The notes under the pieces were generated by a model, which searched no databases, was not told where the DNA came from, and saw only the letters and a program-made list of their open reading frames with translations. The position numbers were made by a program, and so were the translations under genes. Shown piece after piece: positions 16,182-22,852 of a stretch of DNA of 64,000 nt (within the stretch, counting starts at the first letter, position 1; each line of letters begins with the position of its first letter). The stretch covers positions 1 through 64,000 of the forward strand of contig JAJPHL010000021.1 of the NCBI GenBank assembly GCA_021325275.1, in the 5' to 3' direction. Origin of the DNA: Terriglobia bacterium. GTDB taxonomy: Bacteria; Acidobacteriota; Terriglobia; JAJPHL01.

Positions 16182-17978
16182 TCAGGGCGCCGGCTTGGGG
16201 GCCGTTTCGTCGATGGCCGCCACGAGTTCTTGAAACAATCGCGCGCGGATCTCGTTTCGCTCGGCCGCGCCCACTACGTATCGCACCCACACTTCCATGC
16301 CCGCGGGTCCAGGGCGCAGGCTGACCGCCGGCTCGGCGGAGAACGAGCGCATCGCGTCTGTCCCCGCGCGGGCCCATTCTTTGTCCGCGCGGCCCGCGGC
16401 ATCGGCCGTCACCGTCGACGCGCGCTTGCGGATGCTCTCGGCGATGGCGTGAAAATCGCGTCCGGCAGGCAGGTTCGCACGAAGCTCGTCCCACAGCCAT
16501 TGTCCTTCCGTCGTGAAATTGAAGAAATGCCCTTCGATGGCGAACGTATTCGGAAACGAAACGCTGCGGCCGGTGGGATGTCCCGACTCGGTCCAGTTGC
16601 CGGTCTCCAGCACGATGGTGCGGAACAATCCGATTTCGGTGACCTCTCCGCGCACGCCATCAATTTCCACCCAATCTCCGACGCGAATGCCGCGGCGTCC
16701 CATCAACATGAACCAGCCGACGAAGCCGACCACAAAATCCTTCAGCGCGACGGTGAGTCCCGCGCCGATCAGCCCAAGCGCGGTACCGAATTGCGATGGC
16801 TGCCCGAAAAGCATGATGGCGATCGTGACGAGACCCACCAGATCGATCGCCGTGGCGACCATCGTGCGCAGCGACGCTTGCAAGCGGTGATCGGAGATGA
16901 AGCGCGCGCCCAAGCAGTCGAGCCACATGCGCAAGTAATGCAGGAATACGATAATGACGGCGATCCACAGCACGCCCGCGAGTACGCCGCGCAGCGCCGC
17001 GCGATGCTCGACGCGCGCCACCGTGCCCCAGCGGCGGTAGATGGCCGCGAGTTGCGCGCTGTCGGAGATGCGCTTGTTCAAACTGGCCAGACGTTGTTGT
17101 CCACCGGCAAGATGCTGCGCGCCGGTGAGCAGTTCCGCGGAGCGGTCACCCGAGGCGTTGAGCGAGGGCGTGGCCACCGAGCGATTGGCGAGCTCCGGCA
17201 GCGACTTGCTTTCCTGCGCCACTTGTTTTTCCGCAGCGTCGTGTTGCGCGATCAGAGAAATCGTGCGCTCCTCCATCGCGCGCCGCGCTTCGTAGATCTG
17301 CGTGCCTTTTCGCGACGTGCGCACGGCATTCTCGATTTTTCCGGCGAGGCCTTGCCAAGAGGGCGCAGGCGCCGTGCTTCCATGGAGTGCTTCGTCGGTG
17401 GCGTGCTGCGTGGCTTCATGTTCCGCTTGGATTTTTTGGATTTCCGCGCGCGGATCGCCGCCGAAGCGCTTCAAATCTTCTTGCGCGTCGGCCGCTTGAT
17501 CCTGATCGAGCTCCAGCGTCGACTTGTGCAGCGCGATTTGGGCATCGAGCGCGTCGCGCTTCGCTCCCGTGGCTTTCGCGGCTTGCGCGGTTAGCTCCGC
17601 GATGCGTTGTTTGTCGATGGCGGCCAACGACTGCGCTTTGGCCAGGCGATCCTGAATCGCGCGGATTTTGGGATCGCCGCTGGAGGTGTGATCGGCGGCG
17701 GTGCGCAACGCGGCGGCGAATGCCAAGTCGATTTCGTGATCCGCGAGTTGCAGGGCTTCTTTAGCAAACTCGTGCTCTTCGGGCGTAACGGCGAGCGGCG
17801 CGAGATCCTGCGCCATGGTCAACGGCTCAAGGTCGATGGGCGCGGCGGCAACTCCCGCAGGCGATGCCGCCGGCGGGGTTTTGGGAGTCGACCAATCGGT
17901 CGTAAGAATGACGCCGGTCAACGCCGCAACGGCGAGCGTAAGGAAGATCGGGACCACGAATTGGCGAACGTGAATCAT
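16182..17978 (-). CDS. MscS-family mechanosensitive channel with long periplasmic coiled coil
   Basis: A 598-residue inner membrane protein. The start at 17978 is chosen because longer frames cross the divergent gene at 18013. Residues 1-25 are a signal or membrane anchor; residues 70-330 are charged, Ala/Gln-rich and predicted as coiled coil. Three membrane spans follow, the last (GLIGAGLTVALKDFVVGF) matching the pore helix of MscS, then the beta domain (GDWVEIDGVRGEVTEIGLF) and a C-terminal alpha/beta part. Large MscS relatives such as MscK have comparable N-terminal domains. The role is relief of osmotic tension by family analogy. Confidence 0.87.
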   Translation of the reverse strand: MIHVRQFVVPIFLTLAVAALTGVILTTDWSTPKTPPAASPAGVAAAPIDLEPLTMAQDLAPLAVTPEEHEFAKEALQLADHEIDLAFAAALRTAADHTSSGDPKIRAIQDRLAKAQSLAAIDKQRIAELTAQAAKATGAKRDALDAQIALHKSTLELDQDQAADAQEDLKRFGGDPRAEIQKIQAEHEATQHATDEALHGSTAPAPSWQGLAGKIENAVRTSRKGTQIYEARRAMEERTISLIAQHDAAEKQVAQESKSLPELANRSVATPSLNASGDRSAELLTGAQHLAGGQQRLASLNKRISDSAQLAAIYRRWGTVARVEHRAALRGVLAGVLWIAVIIVFLHYLRMWLDCLGARFISDHRLQASLRTMVATAIDLVGLVTIAIMLFGQPSQFGTALGLIGAGLTVALKDFVVGFVGWFMLMGRRGIRVGDWVEIDGVRGEVTEIGLFRTIVLETGNWTESGHPTGRSVSFPNTFAIEGHFFNFTTEGQWLWDELRANLPAGRDFHAIAESIRKRASTVTADAAGRADKEWARAGTDAMRSFSAEPAVSLRPGPAGMEVWVRYVVGAAERNEIRARLFQELVAAIDETAPKPAP

Positions 17979-18012
17979 TTCCAGGCTTTGATAACATGAA
18001 AAGTATATCTCT

Positions 18013-19284
18013 ATGTCAAACCACTCTCCAATTTCCAAGGACGCGCTTGAAAACGTTGTCACCGAGGTGCTCGCCGCCACGCCTTTCATCGACGTTCATA
18101 CCCACTTGTTCGCACCCGAACTGGGATCGCTGGGGCTGTGGGGCATCGATGAACTGCTGACGTATCACTATCTCGAAGCCGAGTTGTTCCGCTTCAATCC
18201 GCTGCAGCCCGAAGCGTATTGGGCGATGACGAAGTCGCAGCAAGCCGACGTGATTTGGAAAACGCTCTTCGTGGAAAATCCTCCACTCAGTGAGGCCTGC
18301 CGCGGAGTGGTCGCATCGATGCACTTGCTCGGTCTCGACCCCAATGCGGCAACGCTGGCGCAGGCGCGCGAGTTTTTTCGCGCCCAGAATCTTCCGGAGT
18401 ATATCGGCAAAGTGTTCAAACTCGCGGGCATTTCATCGGCGGTGATGACCAACGATATTCTCGACCCCGCGGAAGCGCCGCAATGGTCGAAGGGCGGCCC
18501 GCGGGACCCGCGCTTTCACGCCGCGTTGCGCCTGGATCGCATCCTGAATCAATTTTCGGCGCACGCCACGGCGCTGGATGCGCAAGGCTACAAGGTGGAG
18601 GCATCGGGCGGCGGTAAAAGCATGTCCGAAGTGCGCCGCTTCCTGGGCGATTGGGTGAAGCGCGCGCAGCCCGTGTACATGGCGGTGTCGCTCGACGATA
18701 CGTTTTTCTATCCGCTCGGCGACCTACGCACGAAACTCTTCCGTGAAGCCGTGCTGCCGGCGTGTCGCGACGCCGGCATTCCGATGTCGCTGATGATCGG
18801 CGTGCGGCGTCAAGTGAATCCCGCAATTCGCCTGGCCGGCGACGCGAGCGGCGTGGCTGATTTACGCGCGCTCGAAAACTTGTGCCGCGACTTTCCCGAG
18901 AATCGCTTTCTGGTGTCGCTGCTCAGCCGGGAAAACCAGCACGAGTTGTGCGTTTACGCTCGAAAGTTCGCAAACATGATGCCGTTCGGATGCTGGTGGT
19001 TCCTGAACAATCCCTCGCTGGTGGAAGAGATCACGCGCGAACGCATGGAGATGCTGGGCCCAAGTTTCATTCCGCAGCATTCCGACGCGCGAATCCTCGA
19101 GCAGGTAATTTACAAGTGGCGGAACACGCGCCGCACGATGGCCCCGCTGCTGGCCAACACGTATCGGTTACTGATCGAAGACGGCCGTAACGTGACACGC
19201 CAAGACGTCGAGCGTGATGTGGCGCGTTTGTTCCGCGGGAATTTTGAGCAGTTCGTGGGAATGAAGGCGTCGGCAGCGCGCTAG
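18013..19284 (+). CDS. uronate-isomerase-like amidohydrolase
   Basis: A 423-residue TIM-barrel protein of the amidohydrolase group, most like glucuronate isomerase (UxaC). The N-terminal metal motif is DVHTHLFAP near residue 29. FGCWWFLNNPS and SFIPQHSDARILEQVIYKW occur later, as in the uronate isomerase fold. It is somewhat shorter than UxaC (about 470) and no other sugar-acid genes are nearby, so the true substrate may differ. Its start lies 34 bases from the divergent MscS start. Confidence 0.75.
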   Translation: MSNHSPISKDALENVVTEVLAATPFIDVHTHLFAPELGSLGLWGIDELLTYHYLEAELFRFNPLQPEAYWAMTKSQQADVIWKTLFVENPPLSEACRGVVASMHLLGLDPNAATLAQAREFFRAQNLPEYIGKVFKLAGISSAVMTNDILDPAEAPQWSKGGPRDPRFHAALRLDRILNQFSAHATALDAQGYKVEASGGGKSMSEVRRFLGDWVKRAQPVYMAVSLDDTFFYPLGDLRTKLFREAVLPACRDAGIPMSLMIGVRRQVNPAIRLAGDASGVADLRALENLCRDFPENRFLVSLLSRENQHELCVYARKFANMMPFGCWWFLNNPSLVEEITRERMEMLGPSFIPQHSDARILEQVIYKWRNTRRTMAPLLANTYRLLIEDGRNVTRQDVERDVARLFRGNFEQFVGMKASAAR

Positions 19285-19289
19285 CGGCG

Positions 19290-19625
19290 ATCACCGCATT
19301 GAAAACCTACGACGGCTAAGCGCAAGAGTACGCGCATGGCGTGATTGACCGCGCGGAAGAGTACGTGCAAGGCCGCGTTCACACCAACGGGCTGGAAAAT
19401 TTCTGGTCACTACTCACGCGTGGAATCAGCGGAACGTACGCTTCGGTCGAGCCGTTCTATTTGTTCCGGTATCTCGGCGAACAGGCATACCGACGCAACA
19501 ACCGGCAACAGCCCATGAATGAATTCGAGCGTTTCAAATTAGCTTGTTCCCAAGTCGGGGGACGGCGCGTTACCTGGAATAAACCAGCTGGCAAAGAGGA
19601 AACGCCTACTCGGGCAATTAACTAG
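19290..19625 (+). pseudogene. C-terminal remnant of an IS1595-type (ISXO2-like) transposase
   Basis: The frame reads LKTYDG, a stop at 19317-19319, then AQEYAHGVIDRAEEYVQG and HTNGLENFWSLLTRG up to a stop at 19623. The H-x-NG-x-ENFWS block and the following SVEPFYLFRYLGEQAYRRNNR are the end of the IS1595-type DDE domain. The N-terminal two thirds, including the zinc region and first catalytic residues, are missing, and the piece begins six bases after the previous gene. It is a dead insertion-sequence fragment at the left edge of an accessory stretch. Confidence 0.85.
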
Positions 19626-19699
19626 AAAAGAGAACGAGCGGCAGAAACGCGGGAAGAGAAATTATTGATCGCCTGACGAGCCAGTTTATGCTACGCTCG

Positions 19700-19886
19700 T
19701 AAATGCTAGAGGGTCGGAATGAAGCGGCGGTAACAACCCTCCGCCATCCCTCTGATAAAGGGAGCAATCGCGGGAAGCTGCCGTCTTCAAACCGACCCTC
19801 TGGTCCTTGTCACCGAATATCTTCCAAGAGCTCCCGAGGGGCAACAAAACCCCGACAGCCTGTATAGGTAGTTCCCTATACGTAAC
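19700..19886 (+). ncRNA. structured RNA resembling HEARO / IscB omega-RNA, without a nearby IscB gene
   Basis: The stretch between the transposase remnant and 19911 contains no plausible gene but folds strongly. A perfect 10-base stem (19708-19717 with 19792-19801) closes a multibranch loop. Inside are GAAG/CTTC (721-724/785-788), a GGCGG/CCGCC hairpin (726-730/741-745) and TCCCT/AGGGA (747-751/759-763). Downstream come a GGGG-CAACAAAA-CCCC hairpin (838-853) and a perfect seven-base hairpin GTATAGG/CCTATAC (862-868/875-881). (Three-digit positions are within 19700-19899.) Sequence words such as GAATGAAGCGGCGGTAAC, CTGATAAAGGG, CACCGAATAT and GAGGGGCAACAAAAC fit my memory of HEARO RNAs. In IscB systems the guide lies 5' of this scaffold. 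No IscB or IsrB reading frame follows. Confidence 0.65.
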
Positions 19887-20091
19887 TATCATAGCAAACT
19901 GACATGACAGATTGGCAAGTTATTTTTTGGATTTATTATTGATTGCCCTAAAGCATAGAAACGGGCCTTGCAGTGCGAAGGGCACTTTAAATAAACACCA
20001 CGCTTACTTCAAGGAGCCGTTGCAGGCGTTCGCTACTTACGATGTCTTTGATCCGTTCACGGGAAGCGGCGGAATACTCATTAACGGCCAT

Positions 20092-20568
20092 ATGGTAGAC
20101 TGTGGCCGCTTGGAGGTTTGGGACATCGACAGAATGCTCCGTGACCGGATGGGGGAGTGGCTATCCATTGCCGCATTGGTCTGTCTGATTCTAGGAGCGA
20201 CCACGACCCTAGCTATCGTCGCGGCCATTCAGATCAAACCATCCATGCCCGGCTACCTGACCAGCCGGGATAGTTGGGGCATGTCATTCTGGGCGTCATG
20301 GCTCCTGTCGTTTGCGCTAGTGGCATTTGGGGTACGGTGGATCTTGCGCCGTAATACAGGCACTGTTCCTCCATCTCCGGTATCAATAAGGGATTTGGTA
20401 GCTCGGATCTATACCTTGGAGCAAAGGCTCGCCGCGATGGAGGAAGCAGTGGCGAATAGGTCCGAAGCGCAAAATGAGATTGTGGATTCCCTGAATTCAG
20501 CGGTCGAAGCAGTCAACGACCTATCACGAAGAGTGAGGGACTTGGAACAGGACCTTGATAACACGTAA
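20092..20568 (+). CDS. small membrane protein with C-terminal coiled coil, unknown function
   Basis: From the ATG at 20092 the protein has 158 residues. The frame is open upstream to a TTG at 19912, and a later ATG at 20134 is also possible, so the start is uncertain. Two membrane spans (about WLSIAALVCLILGATTTLAI and SFWASWLLSFALVAFGV) are followed by a heptad-rich coiled coil (LEQRLAAMEEAV, then LNSAVEAVNDLSRRVRDLEQ). The upstream open part contains VFDPFTGSGGIL, which resembles a DNA methyltransferase motif but stands alone. Base use is less GC-rich than in neighbours. Confidence 0.5.
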   Translation: MVDCGRLEVWDIDRMLRDRMGEWLSIAALVCLILGATTTLAIVAAIQIKPSMPGYLTSRDSWGMSFWASWLLSFALVAFGVRWILRRNTGTVPPSPVSIRDLVARIYTLEQRLAAMEEAVANRSEAQNEIVDSLNSAVEAVNDLSRRVRDLEQDLDNT

Positions 20569-20629
20569 TATGGTTAACGCTAGCCGCTCATTGAGATTCT
20601 GTGGCACAAAGGGCCGTGTGGAGGAACCA

Positions 20630-20878
20630 ATGCACTGCAACCGTACTCTCGGAGACGTGATCTGCAACGCGCCGCCAGCGGCCGTTGCGTTGGGCATTGC
20701 TGGTCTGTTGCTAGCGTTCGGCCAGGTGACCGAACAGCCCAAACCGAAGGCGTCAGGCCGTCGCAAATCGCGTCGCAAGACGCAATGCGTAACGATATGC
20801 ATTCACGAGGGAGTGCTCAGAAACCTGCGACCTTCGATGAAGGACAGACGGCGTTTGATCGATTCAAGCGCGCGATGA
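20630..20878 (+). CDS. doubtful small membrane protein
   Basis: An 82-residue frame starting at an ATG with GAGGAA just upstream. It has one hydrophobic segment (AAVALGIAGLLLAFG) and a strongly basic middle (GRRKSRRK). It overlaps the better supported 57-residue gene at 20785 by 94 bases in another frame, so at least its C-terminal part may not be coding. No family is recognised. Confidence 0.3.
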   Translation: MHCNRTLGDVICNAPPAAVALGIAGLLLAFGQVTEQPKPKASGRRKSRRKTQCVTICIHEGVLRNLRPSMKDRRRLIDSSAR

Positions 20879-20958
20879 AAACGATAGTGGCTGTGCCGAA
20901 AGAAACCGTGATCGGTGCGAAGAAATCCACCCGCAAGCGCGCAAAGGCGAAAGTATGA
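20785..20958 (+). CDS. 57-residue conserved basic protein
   Basis: Reads MRNDMHSRGS, then PATFDEGQTAFDRFKRAMKT, then IVAVPKETVIGA and a basic tail KKSTRKRAKAKV. The FDRFKRAM...VPKE pattern is, from memory, shared by many short hypothetical proteins in Acidobacteria, so I consider it real despite its length. The stop overlaps the next ATG (ATGA), the first link of a chain of three tiny genes. Function unknown; the basic tail may contact nucleic acid. Confidence 0.55.
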   Translation: MRNDMHSRGSAQKPATFDEGQTAFDRFKRAMKTIVAVPKETVIGAKKSTRKRAKAKV

Positions 20959-21110
20959 AAGTCGAATGTCGGTCCTGTAAACGACTTGTACTTGAAGCAA
21001 CTACAACGCAAGACGATCGCGACGCAACCCTTTTTCACTACAGCGCACGGTGTCCAGAGTGTGGCGCGCTGACAGACGGGCATTTCCGGCAAGGGCCTGT
21101 CAGGAGTTAA
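20955..21110 (+). CDS. 51-residue zinc-ribbon-like protein
   Basis: Starts at an ATG that overlaps the stop of the previous tiny gene. It contains two cysteine pairs, CRSC near residue 5 and CPECG near residue 33, spaced as in a zinc ribbon. No other domain fits in the length. The next gene begins three bases after its stop. It may be a small regulatory or nucleic-acid-binding protein; nothing more can be said. Confidence 0.5.
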   Translation: MKVECRSCKRLVLEATTTQDDRDATLFHYSARCPECGALTDGHFRQGPVRS

Positions 21111-21112
21111 CA

Positions 21113-21316
21113 ATGGGCCGCCCTAAGCGCACCATTGGCTCCAGAAATCGCCACAACCTAGTCCTAGTTGAGAAGACCAAACGCAAAAGCAGCGACCATC
21201 GCTACGCGCTGGTGTGGATCGTTCGCTGCCAACACGGTGAGCAGTTTGGAGTCAACAGTTGTGACTTTCACAACCGGAAATGCCCGCATTCAGGCGGCGC
21301 GGAACCTTCCGATTAG
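21113..21316 (+). CDS. 67-residue conserved protein with Cys/His cluster
   Basis: Starts at an ATG with CAGGAG six bases before. The N-terminus is basic (MGRPKRTIGSRNRHN); the second half, ALVWIVRCQHGEQFGVNSC followed by DFHNRKCPHS, contains three Cys and several His that could bind a metal. It is the last of three tightly spaced tiny genes in the accessory stretch. Similar short proteins are, from memory, scattered through acidobacterial genomes. Function unknown. Confidence 0.5.
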   Translation: MGRPKRTIGSRNRHNLVLVEKTKRKSSDHRYALVWIVRCQHGEQFGVNSCDFHNRKCPHSGGAEPSD

Positions 21317-21331
21317 TCAATGGGTTGCGCG

Positions 21332-21372
21332 CCTCTTGCCACCGTATGCCACCTAGCGCCACCTCTTGCCAC
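21332..21372. repeat. short direct repeats CCTCTTGCCAC
   Basis: CCTCTTGCCAC occurs at 21332-21342 and 21362-21372, with related TGCCACCTAGCGCCAC between. It marks the right edge of the accessory island before the threonine synthase gene and may be a scar or an attachment-like site. Confidence 0.4.
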
Positions 21373-21401
21373 ATCGTACGCCAAGTAAGTTGATGCCCAA
21401 A

Positions 21402-22532
21402 TTAGCGATACAACTTTTTGTAGTACTCGCTGATGCGATCGGTGGCCTTGAGTCCCGAACCGGTGAGAACGAGCACCACTCGATGCTCTGGCTCGAGGAC
21501 ACCCGACTGCTCGAGCAGCGGCAGCGCCGCCGCGGCCACGGCGCCCGTCGGTTCCGCGTAAATTCCGCTGCGGCCGAGTTCGTCCATGGCGCTCCAGATG
21601 GCCTCGTCGGAAACGGGAACCACCACGCCGTCCGATCCGCGAATCGCTTCGAGAATTTGACGGCCTTTCACCGGTTTCGCGATCGTGATTCCCTCGGCGA
21701 TCGTGTCCTGCTTCTTGACTTCCGGAACTTCGTCCAATTCCGCTTTCCAGGCGTGATACACCGGCGCGCAATTCTCCGATTGCACGGCGGCGAGCTGCGG
21801 CATTTTGTCCACGATGCCGGCGGCGATCATTTCCTGGAATGAATAGTAGAGACCGAGCAACAAACTGCCGCCGCCCAGCGGCGTGACGATCCAATCGGGC
21901 GCTTGCCATTTCATTTGTTCGGCAATCTCGAAGCCGAGCGTCTTCAATCCCGCGATGAAATAGGGATTCCAGTTGTGACTGCCGTAGAAGACGCCCGGCG
22001 CCGCGGCGGCTTTTTCGGCCGCGCGCGTGGTGTCCTCGCGACTGCCGGCGACACGCACGAGATCGGCGCCGTACATCGCGATCTGCACCGCTTTTCCGGC
22101 TGAAGTTGTCGCTGGGATAAAGATGCGCGCGCGCATTCCTGCGAGCGCCGAGTACGCCGCGACCGAGGCGCCGGCGTTCCCCGAGGAATCCTCGACGACT
22201 TCGCGAATTCCCCACTCTTTCAGCTTCGAGATCATCGCCGTGGTGCCACGATCTTTGTAGGATCCAGTGGGCATCACGAAATCGAGCTTCAGCGAAACGT
22301 CACGGTTAGCGATGCGCGAAGAAACCAGCGGCGTCATGCCTTCGCCCAGGGTTATCGTTTCACCGGCGATTCCCAAGGCCTCGCGATATCGCCACAACGT
22401 CGGTGGACGCGCGGCCAAGTCGGCCGGGCGGAAGATCGCGTCCGACACATAGCGTAACGGCTGGCCGCAGTCGCACCGCCAGCGCGGCTGGGAATCGGGG
22501 AATGTCAGGGGACAACGGGTGCACGTAAACAT
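21402..22532 (-). CDS. thrC: threonine synthase
   Basis: A 376-residue pyridoxal-phosphate enzyme converting O-phosphohomoserine to threonine. An N-terminal zinc-ribbon-like segment (CTRCPLTF, then WRCDCGQPL) precedes the catalytic domain, as in the thrC group found in many bacteria and archaea. The PLP lysine lies in PTGSYKDRGT near residue 110, the substrate loop in EDSSGNAGASVAAYS, and the phosphate-binding loop in TPLGGGSLLLG. It is a single gene; no other threonine-pathway genes are in the window. Confidence 0.88.
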   Translation of the reverse strand: MFTCTRCPLTFPDSQPRWRCDCGQPLRYVSDAIFRPADLAARPPTLWRYREALGIAGETITLGEGMTPLVSSRIANRDVSLKLDFVMPTGSYKDRGTTAMISKLKEWGIREVVEDSSGNAGASVAAYSALAGMRARIFIPATTSAGKAVQIAMYGADLVRVAGSREDTTRAAEKAAAAPGVFYGSHNWNPYFIAGLKTLGFEIAEQMKWQAPDWIVTPLGGGSLLLGLYYSFQEMIAAGIVDKMPQLAAVQSENCAPVYHAWKAELDEVPEVKKQDTIAEGITIAKPVKGRQILEAIRGSDGVVVPVSDEAIWSAMDELGRSGIYAEPTGAVAAAALPLLEQSGVLEPEHRVVLVLTGSGLKATDRISEYYKKLYR

Positions 22533-22605
22533 ATCGGTTGCCGGTCGGTTGCCGGTGGCCAGTTTTTGGCGGAACCTTTAAAATGCCGCTTCGTATTCAC
22601 TATAT

Positions 22606-22806
22606 ATGTTCACGTTCCTGCTATGGTGCGTACTGTTCGTGCTGTGCTGGCCGCTGGCGATTCTGGCGCTGGTGCTCTATCCCCTGGTGTGGCTGATCCT
22701 GCTGCCGTTCCGTCTGGTGGGATTTGTCGTCACGGGCGTGCTGGAAGCGGTGTGGATCGTGGTGACGTTGCCGTTCCGCGTGCTCCGCGCGATCGCGCGT
22801 GTCTAG
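22606..22806 (+). CDS. small hydrophobic membrane protein
   Basis: A 66-residue protein made almost wholly of hydrophobic residues with conserved-looking Trp and Pro positions (LLWCVLFVLCWPLAILALVL, then PLVWLILLPFRLVGFVV, then ending in PFRVLRAIARV). Two or three membrane spans are likely, with a basic C-terminus in the cytoplasm. Short proteins of this look recur in Acidobacteria and Bacteroidetes without assigned function. It stands 46 bases before the acyl-CoA synthetase gene. Confidence 0.6.
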   Translation: MFTFLLWCVLFVLCWPLAILALVLYPLVWLILLPFRLVGFVVTGVLEAVWIVVTLPFRVLRAIARV

Positions 22807-22852
22807 CGCGGGTATCTAACGGGCCCGCGGGCAACCGTATTACCATGGAGCC

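Noticed and set aside
16173-17594. A 473-codon plus-strand frame inside the MscS gene
   Set aside because: Composition is that of an antisense shadow; the minus strand encodes clear MscS motifs.
19700-19800. tRNA reading of the cloverleaf-like fold
   Set aside because: Stem lengths, loop sizes and the absence of T-loop and acceptor features do not fit a tRNA.
19912-20091. Genuine DNA methyltransferase gene before the membrane protein
   Set aside because: Only one motif is present; no catalytic or AdoMet-binding companion motifs are seen, and the region is too short.
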